Assembly: GCA_964016885.1 (NCBI GenBank)
Contig: OZ024743.1
Span: 163,930,642 to 163,994,641 of the forward strand
Length of the DNA: 64,000 bases
From: Eledone cirrhosa
Lineage: Eukaryota > Mollusca > Cephalopoda > Octopoda > Eledonidae
Direction: 5' to 3'
Shown: positions 1 to 10,674 of the stretch, one piece after another
How positions within the stretch are numbered: the first letter of the stretch is position 1
Layout: each line of letters opens with the position of its first letter
Translations under genes and position numbers: made by a program
The notes under the pieces: generated by a model
What the model was told of the DNA's origin: nothing
What the model saw: only the letters and a program-made list of their open reading frames with translations
Database searches by the model: none

Positions 1-148
1 ACATAGGAAAAATAATTGTTTTTATAAGGAACAATTTATTCATATAACATGCTCTACATGATTACCACTCTTTATGAACATGAATTAGCACATATAGAAA
101 ATTAAAAATGTAATTATTTTTCTGATGTATTGCGACCTTTGGTCCACC

Positions 149-151
<3 letters not shown>

Positions 152-194
<43 letters not shown>
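152..194. repeat. (TA)n microsatellite
   Basis: Uninterrupted AT dinucleotide run. The 151 bases before it are AT-rich and show nothing I recognise. Confidence 0.95.
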
Positions 195-197
<3 letters not shown>

Positions 198-214
198 CTT
201 GATCACCTTGATTG

Positions 215-520
215 ACCAGTCTGTCGGGCGCCACTGCTCACAGCACATGCTGTTTTAGCCATACGATGACGCCATCCCACTGGCTGGGCGGGCAGGCCGT
301 AAGTCTAGAGTCTGTCTTAAGCCAGAAGGCTTATCCCGGTTTCATGGCGTGAAGCGACTGAGAGTACAAGACTTCCCCCTGGACAGGACGCCAGTCCATC
401 GTAGGGTTAAACCTCCAGCTATTGCTGGTACTCATTTTCAGCTGAGTAAACTGGAGCAACGTGAAATAAAGTGTCTTGCTGAAGGAAACATATCAAGCGT
501 TAACCTTCCATATACTGTAC
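215..520 (-). mobile_element. SINE-like repeat carrying the shared cephalopod SINE core
   Basis: Positions about 438-487 are the reverse complement of the central core found in SINE family 1 of this window (a block including TTACTCAGCTG and AAGACACTTTATTTC). The rest, including a GGACAGGACGCCAGTCCATC stretch, differs from the other SINEs here, so this is probably a separate family sharing the core. No clear tRNA-like head or target duplication was seen. Confidence 0.55.
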
Positions 521-1135
521 CGATTGTGTCATTATTTTTGTTTACCTTTTACATATATATATATATTCAATATAGAAATGGCTTCTACAGGACTAAAACT
601 GTTTCATTCGGAAGAAATCATCAGGAAAGCCCTCTGTTGAACCCAGCATAAACATATATATATATATATATATATATATACTATATTGTATTGTTCTCCT
701 TTGATTTTTTTTTATTTGTTGACTGTTCTTATACACACAGAGACACACACACATATATGTGTGTGTGTATATATGTATAACTATGGTGCATTGTTCTCAG
801 TATGAAAGCAAAAACTGGGATGTGTGATTGTCATCCAACTCCAAACCCCCCACCCCCAACCCCCCACCCCAGCCATTTCTGTGACAACAAAGATGTAATC
901 CCCACAAAAAAATTTAAAGGTGTGATTTCTATTCTGTTTTCTCTGACCCCATTTTTGTGTATTTATTCTGATATGTCAAGGACTTATCTTTGTTGTCAAA
1001 ACAAATCTACCCCATCCTCTCACCAATCAGCCTTAATTCCCCCACCCCAACCATCTGCCCTAAATCCCTAAATATTTTATTTCATAACAATTGGCCCCTT
1101 TCTGTCACATCTTTAAGTCCTCCCTTCACCCAAAG
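521..1135. other. Low-complexity intergenic sequence
   Basis: AT dinucleotide runs (about 550-565 and 655-680), a CA/TG patch (740-775) and C-rich blocks near 845-870. Open frames here encode only low-complexity peptide and show no domain. No gene seen. Confidence 0.6.
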
Positions 1136-1466
1136 CACTCTTCTTCAGTAGTTATCAGTAGCAGCAAGAGCAATAAGATTATCAGCAGCAGCAGCATCTA
1201 GAGAGCCATCATCATAGGCATCATTATCATCACTATCATCTTCATAGTCACCATCAACATAATCATCATCATCCAAGCAGCAGCTGCTGGTGAAACAGGG
1301 CTTTTTTTTAGGAGGTGTTGGTGAGGATGATGGTGGTAATTACTCTCTGGGATCCAAAATAATGGGGGGGGGGGGGGCAGTAATTTTTCCATGTTGTCTC
1401 CCATTATTTTTTTCTAAAAACACAATTAGTTTTTTAGGTTACATATTGAGACCCCCCCCCCCCCCG
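1136..1466. repeat. Trinucleotide-rich DNA with poly-G and poly-C runs
   Basis: AGC and ATC triplets dominate 1150-1290, followed by a poly-G run near 1364-1377 and a poly-C run near 1452-1465. The short open frames across it are microsatellite translations. Confidence 0.8.
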
Positions 1467-1537
1467 ATTCATCCTATTTATTATATAACATGAGATTTCT
1501 TGTAATGTTAAATTTTGGTCATGTGTAACAGTTTTTT

Positions 1538-1619
1538 AATGTCTAACCTTTTAGTACTTACATAACTCTCTATATACTATTGTATTTTCACCGTAAAGGC
1601 TTTACCTCACAATATCTTA
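1538..1619. repeat. Dispersed repeat of about 80 bp
   Basis: A block with CTATATATACTAT and GGTAAAGGCTTTA-like words recurs in similar form at about 51068-51150 and 53745-53825. The two distant copies lie inside related Helitrons, so this may be a relic of the same interior. Confidence 0.6.
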
Positions 1620-1737
1620 CATAATTGTTTCTACTATTGGCACAAGGCCAGCAATTATCCAGTACATTACTGGTACTTTATTTTATCGACCCTGTAAGGA
1701 TGAAAGGCAAAGTGAACCTCGGCGGGATTTGAACTCA
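1620..1737 (-). mobile_element. SINE family 2, 3' fragment
   Basis: Reverse complement of the 3' half of the tRNA-derived SINE common in this window: tail ending GTAGAAACAATTAT, then GGCCTTGTGCC, TAAAATAAAGTACCAGTAAT and CATCCTTAC. It lacks the tRNA-like head and stops where the next SINE begins. Confidence 0.85.
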
Positions 1738-1936
1738 TCTTACATAATTGTTTCTACTTTAGGCACAAGGCCAGCAATTACCCAGTACATTACTGGTACT
1801 TTATTTTATCGACTCCGTAAGGATGAAAGGCAAAGTTAACCTCGGCGGGATTTGAACTCAGACTGTAAAGGGACGTAACTATGCTAGAAAGCATGGTGTT
1901 CAACCCTCTACCGATACTGCCAATCCACCGCCCTTC
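1738..1936 (-). mobile_element. SINE family 2, near full length
   Basis: On the minus strand it reads: head with an A-box-like TGGCAGTATCGGTAGAGG, B-box-like GAGTTCAAATCCCGCC, a body with GATAAAATAAAGTACCAGTA, and a 3' end GTAGAAACAATTA. Flanks carry a probable target-site duplication, CATCTTACATAAT before and CATCTTATATAAT after. RNA polymerase III transcription is expected for such elements. Confidence 0.88.
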
Positions 1937-1940
1937 ACTC

Positions 1941-2261
1941 ATCTTATATAATATCGGCCAGTTATGGTTGGTTTGAACTGAAAGAGGTGAGAGAATTCTG
2001 GACGGATATGGCTGGTTTAACTGCTAAAGTGTTAAAGAAAATTAATTGTCGCAAAAATGCTACCACTTAAAATAAAATTTTGCCGGAGATAAATTAACAA
2101 AATTTTCACCTCACACCTCTTGAAGCTTAACATTTTCATAGCTATGTACATATGTGTGTATACATTTAATATTGATGGTCACAAGAATAAGTACTCAATA
2201 CGATAAGAGATATTGATAATATTTCTCAAGGTCATGTCAGAGACCTGTTACTCCAGAGCAG

Positions 2262-2263
<2 letters not shown>
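1941..2263. other. Unassigned spacer
   Basis: AT-rich sequence with no open frame, repeat match inside the window or motif that I recognise. Confidence 0.5.
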
Positions 2264-2293
<30 letters not shown>

Positions 2294-5200
2294 GTCATTT
2301 TATGTCCGCCTTTCCCTGCTTGCAAGGGTGGGATGGGTCCTATTCAGCACAGCATCTCTCCATTCATCTCCGTGAGCTTCAGTGATCTGAAGTCAGCTCT
2401 CACCTCCTCCAGCCATGATTTTTGTGGTCTTCTACTGGGATTTCTTGGCACTTCTTCACCCAGCGGTCATCCTCCATGCACATCACATGTCCATACCAAC
2501 GCAGTCTTTTCTCCTGCACACTACAGCTTATCCCTCTTATACGCAGTTTCTCTCCCAACTCGTCTATACTTGGTCATTCATGCATATTGACATTGCACAT
2601 CCAACAGGGCATGCTTGCTTTATTTCTCTCCAGCCATCACATATCCTCCGCAGTTGCTGCAGCATCATGCATCTCACACAGGCATCATATAACCGGCCTT
2701 TCATTCGTAGGGAGAAAAATTTCTTTGTCAACAGAGGAAGCAGCTCCCTAAACTTCTTCCAACCTGTCCTTATTCTTGATACTATGGCCTCAGAGCACCC
2801 TCCTCCCTTGCTAATCTGATCACCTAGGTATCAGAAGCTATCAACCACCTCTAAAGATCCTACCTGCATTTGAAAAATGTGTCTATCACTGCAACTTCTA
2901 CTGTCAAATTTCCCTGTACATCTACTGCAAATGTAGTTTTCCCTACCTGTTAGTTTGCCTGCTATCCCACTTCATCTCTTGTGTACCCAAGATCTGCATT
3001 GTGTACATTTTATAGAATTTATGCCAACTCCTTTTCTACATATCGAACATGGCCATTTCCCTGATGGAATCAGAGTTTTGTCCTCTTTTCTACTTATCAA
3101 CACTTTAGTCTTAGCTAAGTTCACTCTCAGTCCTCTTCATTCCAACTGCTGTTTCCATAGCCAGAATTTATTCTCCAGCTCCTCTACTGATTCTGCTATA
3201 AGAACCAGATCATCAGCATAGAGAAGTTCCCATGGACAGCCAGTCTTAAACTCCTCTGTTATGGCTTGGAGAACTATAATGAACAAGAGCGGGCTAAGAA
3301 CCGAGCCCTGATGAACTCCTACTTGTATCTGGAAATTCCTCACTAAACTCTATTCCTACTCTCAATTTACTGGCAGCACCCCTGTACATAGCTTACACTG
3401 TCCGCACAAGCCATTCCTCTACAACTAGTTTCCTTGGGGAGCACAAGATGACAGATTGGGATACTCTATCAAAGGCCTTCTCTAGGTCAACAAAAGCTAA
3501 GTGTAGTGGCTTATCCTTCTCTAAGAACCTCTCTTGTAGTTGTCTCACTAAGAAGAGGGCATCTGTTGTACTTTTCCCAGGCACAAAGACAAACTACATC
3601 TCATCTAATTTTACCCTTTCTCTAATTAGTTGTGCTAGTATTCTTTATGCCACTATCATAACCTGATCCATCAGTTTTATGCCCCTATAATTGCTCCTCT
3701 CTAGAGCATGCCCTTTACCTTTGTAGCAATTTATAAGAATACTGCTGCACCAGTCTGATTGATGATGCGTGCAACCAGTTTAGTGCCTACGTCACCTCAT
3801 GGTCCAGCAGCCTTACCACTTTTCATTTCCTTAATTGCCTCTTTGACTCTATAGTCATCAATCTCAATAGCTGGTCCCTCTGTTGGGTCTACTGGGGGTA
3901 GTTTCTCTTTCTCCCATTCGTTCTCAACATTCATCAGTCTCTCATAATGACATTCCAGGCCTCCTTTTTCTGAGTACCAAGTGCACCAGCATCATTTTGG
4001 ACACACTTATCTCCAACAACATCCTGATTTACACTGACACACTGCCTTGCAATGTGGAACTCCTACTCTCAGCTTCCCTGCTTGCTAAGTACACCTGACG
4101 TCTAGCTTCTCTTTTGGCGGCTGTGTATTGGTCTCTACTCCCACCATTTTTCCAAGCGTTCCATGCTAGCCTTTGGTCTCTAATGGCCATATCTACCATG
4201 CTGTCCCACCACCAGATCACTCTCTGTCTGGTTGGAGCTCTGCTCCAGCCACAAGTTTCTTCAGTAGCCTGCAGTAAGTTGTCACATAAGAAATTCCAGT
4301 TATCATCTATATCATATGATTCTAACTCATCTTCTTTTTCATCATACACATCTTGAAGGGCTTTCCTAAATTTATATTTTAGTGAAAGGTCTTTTAGCTT
4401 CCAGACCTTCTTTTTCCACACCTTCCTGTGTGTCTCATTTTGTCTCTTGCTTATTGAACTGTCACTAATGACTAACCTATGCTGTGGGGTACATTCTTCC
4501 CCGGGGTATGCCTTAGTATTTGACACCATGTCTGTCTGTCTCATTGCCCAATTAGCAATAAGTCAATCTGGCTTATGTGCTCGCCTGATTGGTAAGTTTC
4601 CTGAAGTTAGTGTTGCAAAGGGTTAGTTCTCTTGCATCACAAAATTCAAGAAGCCTCACTCCTTCTTTGTTTCTTAAGCCATAATCATGACCCCCATGTA
4701 CCCCAGTGTATCCATCCTGGAGCAGACCAACATGACCATTGAAGTCCCCTGCTAGTATAACTAGGTCTCTGTCCTCTGTCATTGTGGTTGTTTCTAGAAG
4801 TTCTTCTCTTCTTTACCTACACCTGCCTGGGGAGCATAGGTAGAGATAATTGTCAGCAGTCTCTTGCTTACAACTAATCTAATCTTAATTATTCTATTAC
4901 TAACTCTAACTACCTCTATTGTCTTATCGATCCATCTCTTAGCCAGGAAAATGCCTACTCCCCCTAACCCATCATCATTTCCTACCCAGAAAAGCTTATA
5001 GCTAAGATGTTTGCCTGCAATTAGTCTTGCTGAGGCACCTCTCCTTCTCATCTCTTGCACACATCCACATGTCTTACTCTAGCATCTCCGCTATCTCACC
5101 AGATCTATCTGTCAGGGTGCCAACATTAAGTGTGGCAACCCTGAGATGCGACGTCTTTCGTTGTTTCTTCCTTTTCTGCAAAGAAAAATGGTTTATAATC

Positions 5201-5560
5201 ATGTTGTTGTGCGATTGTTTGAGGACGGGCGAGGGTTCTTGCACATGGCCTCACTAGCCACCCCACTACCGTGCGCAACCCTAACATGGTTAGTGTTATT
5301 GCTGTTTACGCCATTATTGCAATATTTATTTGTTGTTGTACTCATAATTGTTTTGGCATTAATACACTGGTTGGATGCATTTCCTAACACCAGCACCACT
5401 TTACAGCATGAACTGGGGGCTTTTATTCATGCCACCAGCACTAGAGAGGTTGTCTTACTGGACTCAGGTGTCCTCTCCACACCAGTCGTTCATAACATTT
5501 TTCTATCGTGGCACCTCTTCAGATTTTGAAATTCCATCCCACACCCATAGACCTAGTACA
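2264..5560 (-). mobile_element. RTE-type LINE, near full length (copy A)
   Basis: A non-LTR retrotransposon of about 3.3 kb read leftwards: endonuclease, linker, reverse transcriptase, a zinc-finger-like segment, a conserved C-terminal region and a (GAT)n tail at 2264-2295. The single-ORF design and 3.2-3.3 kb size fit RTE/BovB-like LINEs. The stop codon (2300-2302) lies almost in the tail, so there is essentially no 3' UTR. It shares that 3' end with the copies at 5946-6717 and 49190-50440. The 5' limit is approximate. Clade assignment is by motif only. Confidence 0.8.
2300..5150 (-). pseudogene. Broken endonuclease/reverse transcriptase ORF of RTE LINE copy A
   Basis: The protein would nick target DNA and copy LINE RNA into it. 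Visible parts from the N-terminus: an exonuclease-endonuclease-phosphatase start with LNVGTLTDRSGE (about 5095-5145), STYAPQAG (about 4820), and the catalytic-type loop AGDFNGHVG (about 4735). Next come an RT fingers block with FVDLEKAFDRV (about 3470), HQGSVLSPLLF, and the YADD active-site box at 3209-3220. A Cys/His segment follows at about 2910-3050, and a C-terminal block runs towards 2300. Several stops and frameshifts break it; one lies between LNVGTLT and the next EN block, another at the Cys after VHKR. It cannot make one intact protein. Confidence 0.82.
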
Positions 5561-5945
5561 TAAGACAAAAAAACCTGAATTTTCAGGTCAAATTATCAAC
5601 TACTTAGCTGCTGTTATTTAATTAACTAACTAATGTGATTTAATTAATTAACTACTATGTTGAAACAAATGGAAAGCTATAAAACACTGAATGATGAGAA
5701 GTAAAATGCACCCCAAGAACTGAATCTTGCACTCTTGTTTAAGAACCACTGCTCTAGAGTTTTGCCTGTATATTCATAGAGTCATCTGCAGAGAATGCTA
5801 GCTTGCTGAATCTAGCAGTTCAGTGATGTCATGATGCATGACCACTAAAAAAAGAGGAAGACTTCTTGTTGAGAAAAACATGCATTGGTGGGTTGAATTA
5901 GAAAACTGGAATTCATGAGGTGTAATATATATATATATATATATA
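5561..5945. other. Unassigned AT-rich spacer with TTAATTAA runs
   Basis: Includes repeated TTAATTAACTA words near 5615-5655 and an AT run at 5926-5945 that abuts the next LINE. No coding or repeat identity recognised. Confidence 0.5.
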
Positions 5946-6717
5946 CAATGTACACAATGCAGATCTTGGGTACACAAGAGGTGTAGTGGGATAGCAGGCA
6001 AACTAACAGGAAGGGAAAACTTCATATGTAGTAGATGTTCAGGGAAAATTGATAGAAGTGTCAGTGATAGGCACACTTTTCAAATGCAGGTAGGACCTAT
6101 AGAGGTGGTTGATAGCTTCCGATACCTAGGTGATCAGATTAGCAAGGGAGGATGATGTTCCAATGCCATAGTATCTAGAATAAGGACAGGATGGAAGAAG
6201 TTTAGGGAGCTGCTTCCTCTGTTGACAACGAAGGGTTACTCCCTATGAATGAAAGTTTGGTTGTGTGATGCTTGTGTGAGATGCGCGATGCTGCATGGTA
6301 GTGAGACATGGGCAGCAACTGCAGAAGATATGCAAAGGCTGGAGAGAAATGAAGCAAGCATGCTCCAATGGATGTGCAATGTCAGTGTGCATGAATGACC
6401 AAGTATAAGATGAGTTGAGAGAGAAACTGTGTATTAGAGGGATAAACTGTAGTGTGCAGGAGAAAATACTGCATTGGTATGGTCATGTGATGCACATGGA
6501 GGATGACCGCTGGGTGAAGAAGTGTCAAGAAATCCTAGTGGAAGAAAGACCATGAAAAACATGGACAGAGGTGGTGAGAGCTGACCTCAGATCGCTGAAT
6601 CTCACAGAGGAGATGACGAGGGGCGGTGACGAATGGAGAGATGCTGTGAAGAGGACCCATCCCACCCTTGCAAGCAGTGAAAAGTGGACATAAAATGATG
6701 ACCATGATGATGATATA
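5946..6717 (+). mobile_element. 5'-truncated RTE LINE (copy B)
   Basis: Begins directly after an AT run. It retains the zinc-finger-like segment (CTQCRSWVHKRC, near 5950-5985, with ICSRC after it), the DRSFRYLGDQI-type region, and the C-terminal LHGSETWAATAEDM / GHVMHMEDDRW region with in-frame stops. It ends in a GATGAT tail. Same subfamily as copy A, opposite strand. Not functional. Confidence 0.85.
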
Positions 6718-7264
6718 TAAAGAATAAAAGGGTTCACATTCAGGTTTTTATTGATTATAATCAATAACCATGTATAATTAAACACGGTTACAATCGTTTC
6801 ACAGATGGGTGGGTCAGGACCTATGTTAATGTTATTAGACCCGGCTCCAGCCCCAATTAACTCATCAGACTTGTTAATCAAGCAAAACAAAAATCTTATC
6901 TGATAGCATTCCATTCCAAACGATGTATACACACATATATTGGTTTGGACCAATCAACACACAGACAGAAAGACATACTCCCAACCACACACACACATAT
7001 ATATATATATACACACGTACACATGTTGCGTGGTGTTTTAGTAGGTAGGAGGTAGAAGTGTGTAGGTGAAAGAGGTCTGACTCCAGGCTGCAGAGTCATC
7101 ACCGTCCCAACCGACCATCACACTAGCCACATAAGCTCTCTCAACAACAATAACAGAAACAATCCTCCCATCGGCTTGCCTTAAGTCAAGTGCCGTTCAT
7201 CTTTTTCTCTTTTTATTATTACTGTGTTGGTTTGGCAAGACACTGCCGCAAGCCCCACCACAAA
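6718..7264. other. Unassigned spacer
   Basis: Contains a short TA/CA microsatellite (about 6985-7020). Open frames are short and show no domain. No repeat match noticed elsewhere in the window. Confidence 0.5.
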
Positions 7265-7587
7265 CAACAACCACAACATCGGCTTAAATACTAATGATAA
7301 TAATAATGATTTCATTTATTAGCCACAAGGGCCGACATGTAGGGGACAATACAAAGACTGAGACAATGGGGGTTTACAATAAGGTCAAGTAAAAGTGCAC
7401 AATGGCAAGACTAATTTAACAATGTAGATATAAAAAATGTAAAATAAACTATGCATAAATATAACAAAATAAATTCCCCAATAGGGTAGTGGACGACCCT
7501 GGGGTGTCTCAGGTACTCCACCAATCCTGAACCACCCTGCGCTTCTAGGGCACCCAGGGAGAGCACCCTCTCCTCAAGTTAGCTAGT

Positions 7588-10500
7588 CTATAGGCACATG
7601 ATCAGAGTAGGCCCATTCACACGGGCCATTATCGCCACATTCATCCACCTTTTAGCAAATGTACTGGGGGGCAGCACGTCTCTCTCCACCCTCACCTTCC
7701 TTTCCAGGTGAAACTTGAAGAAGTTGATGAGGGATTGGCCGAAGAGAAAAGTGTCTGTCTTCAGTCCTTTCAATCTGGTCCACCATATAACCTCTTTTGC
7801 AACAGCCACCAGGCAGGAAAATTTCCTGCTCTTCCTGACCTAAGGAAGGTGGCGGGTCGTTCTTTACTATGGACTCGGCAGATAGCCGGATTCGTTCCAC
7901 ACGCGACAGTAGCTGTTCGACATAACTCCACAAGTTAGTAATGCACGGACATTGGACAAGTGCGTGCAGAACGGTTTCGTCGTTCTGTGCGCATCTTGGG
8001 CAGGTCCGTCTGACAGCACTTCCGTGCCTGTAGAGTTTATCCCGAACCGGCAGTGCCCCCCCCCCCCCCTCGCCCCCCGTAGCACTGCCAAGCGAGGGAT
8101 TTCTGGAAATTGTTCATCGTCCCCGGCTCGAAAGTCCTCCGGTACAGACTGGTCAGTTCGACTTCGTCGAGGCCCAAAGCTTCTCTGAGTGCGTCATCGC
8201 ACTTGCCCACCACTAATCCTCTATGGAACTCGAGAGTGGAAGTTCCACTGATCGCATTGCCCGCTTGGTAGAGAGCAGTGAGTTTCTGGCAACATTCCAG
8301 ATGCCAGTCCCCCAGTCTTGGTCTCTTCTTGACCCAGGACTGCAGCTCAGTCAAAGAAACGAGCTGCGGAAAGGCCCGTCTGATAAATGGCAACCACACC
8401 TGTTCACCATTTAGGCAGAATATCTGGAGATATCGCAGCCTCAACGCATGGCTGCGCATCATTAACCACGGCATGCCCAGCCCTCCGCGTAGAGGGTACT
8501 GGATGCAGATGGACCGCCTCACCAACGGAACTTGTCCCCTCCACAAGAATTTGAAGAGGAGCCGTTCCAACTTGACGAGGTGCGGACGGGAACAAGGCAC
8601 GACGGTCAGGCGGTAGTAGATGACGGACGTGATGTACGCGCGACCTTTCAGTGATAGCTTCCTCCCAGCCCATTTTTGGGTGAGACTGGCTACTCTGCTC
8701 GTTACCTTGTCGCAATTCCTTTCCACCTGGAGGTCTGGTCCGAACCAAACCCCGAGCAACTTTACCGGTCCATCCGTCCAGCGCCCAACAACGCTGTTGG
8801 ACGGCATAGGCTTGCCTCTCCAGGTTCCGAGCTGCAAGCCCACCGACTTTTCAGGGTTAAGTTTGGCTCCTGTCAACCTTTCATATTCCTTCAATAAGGT
8901 GCCGACCACCTCGATTTCTGAGGTGTCCGACACCATCACAGTGATGTCGTCCGCATAAGCCGACACCGCCTTTCCATGTCCCGGTTCGAGCGGGATGCCT
9001 TGCAACAGCTCCAGCTTCCGCAGTAAAGGCTCAAGAGTCAATACGTACAGAAGGGAAGAGAGAGGGCACCCTTGACGGACAAATCGGGAGAGCCAAAATG
9101 GTTCCGAGAGGTGGCCATTAACCTTGACCACCGAGCATGTGCCGCTGTGCATTGCAGCGATCCAGCTTCTGAAGACAAGGCCGAAGCCAACCACTGTGAG
9201 GACAAACTCCAGATACCGATGGTCGACCCTATCGAATGCTTTCGATTGATCAGTGCCCCACCCTCTCTATGATGTATCGCATGAGGTGGAGATTGTCGTG
9301 TATGGACCTGGCTGAGATTGTGCAAGTTTGCGCCTCCCCAACCAAATCCTCGACGACAAGCGCCAATCTCTTTGCTAACACTTTGGCCAAAATCTTAAAC
9401 TCTGTGTTGAGCAGAATTATGGGCCTGAAGTTGTCTAATGTATCCCTCTTGTTCTCGTCTTTCCTTATCAGCGTCACTACGCCCCGGCTCACAGAACTGG
9501 GAATACTCCCGTTTTGCTGCCAGTTGCAGTAGAGGGCTTCAAGGAGATTGGAGAACAGGTCTGGCATATTTACGTAAAGCTCGTAGGGCAGGCCATCCAC
9601 ACCGGGTGACTTGCTCCTCATGCAGCCGACAAGGGCGTCCTGAATTTCGACTGAAGTAATCGGCCTTTCACAGCGCTCAGTGTCGACCATCGAGATGTGC
9701 GGCAAGCTGTTAAGGTAGGGAGTGAAATCCGCTACTCTCTCTGACTCGCCACTCTCCCTGAACAACCGAGCAAAGTGCTGGCGAAAGGCCTCACACATCC
9801 ACTTGGAATCGCTTATCTCGTGTCCGTCTCGGTCCGCCAAAGACCAAATTGTGGTTTTATTACCACGCTGTGCCTCCGCCACACGGGCCCATCGAACAGC
9901 TTTGGTTCCCTCATTTCTCAGCGCACGCGCCTTAGCTCTGACAATGCGTTTTATCTAGGTCGACTATAGAGATCACAAATTTGTGATCTGAATAGGCGAC
10001 CGTTTTAAAAAGTGGGCAGCCTACACTATTTCTATCTATTTTCCTAATGAAGATCCTGTCTATATACGATCTAGATGACCCCATGCGGTTGGTCCATGTC
10101 CATACTGGCGCATTGGGGAAATGTAGTCGATACCTGTCAGACAGTTGGAACTGGCTGATTAGGTGCTTGAGGCTTTTGCACCCCCCCCCCCCCCCGCTCC
10201 GATCAGCTACTCCCACACAATCCCAGCGTGTGTCTAAGATGCCGTTCCAGTCCCCTGCTAGCAGTAAAGGGCGAGACGTACCCAGAAAGGACTCCAGGCG
10301 CCTAAAGAAGTCCGGTCGTCTGGCCCCTGTGGACGGCACCTTCTTTGCTACTGCTCACATCCAAGACCACCAACTTACCGTCCGGGTCCCGGAAGATCGA
10401 CCTTACCTCGAGATTCAGTCCTTTCCTAAACAGCACTACCACCCCACCTCCCATTCCCGGCCTGCTGTGTAGATCTGATAGTCGTCGAAAATGGGGCTAG

Positions 10501-10641
10501 TGCGCGCGTTGCGGAAATTCTGGTCTCGCTGACGGCAATCACATCCATTTCCAGCGACCTGAGGTCGTTGAGCAGGCGACGCTGCTTCCCGGGTGACCCC
10601 AGGCCGCGAACATTTAAACTTCTTACTCTTAATATGGCCAT
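7588..10641 (-). pseudogene. Tx1-like ORF2: endonuclease and reverse transcriptase, broken
   Basis: The start is taken at MAILRVRSLNVRGLGSP, the usual opening of an AP-like endonuclease. The EN loop LLLAGDWNGILDTRWD (about 10240) keeps the GDWN residues, and AYSDHKFV (about 9970) is the SDH box. The RT domain (about 9880-8900) shows KSPGVDGLPYE, LARLF and the active-site box AYADDITVMV, with YADD at 8946-8957. The C-terminal part runs to about 7588. Frame changes occur near 10340-10420, 9900, 9220 and 8040, so the protein is split into at least five open pieces. Single pieces are long (385 codons), which suggests fairly recent decay. Confidence 0.85.
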
Positions 10642-10674
10642 GTTGGCAAGCTAAAAGAGAGAGGGAAGGTTTAC

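Noticed and set aside
802..1071. 89-codon plus-strand frame
   Set aside because: Proline- and serine-rich from C-runs; no start context, domain or repeat-independent support.
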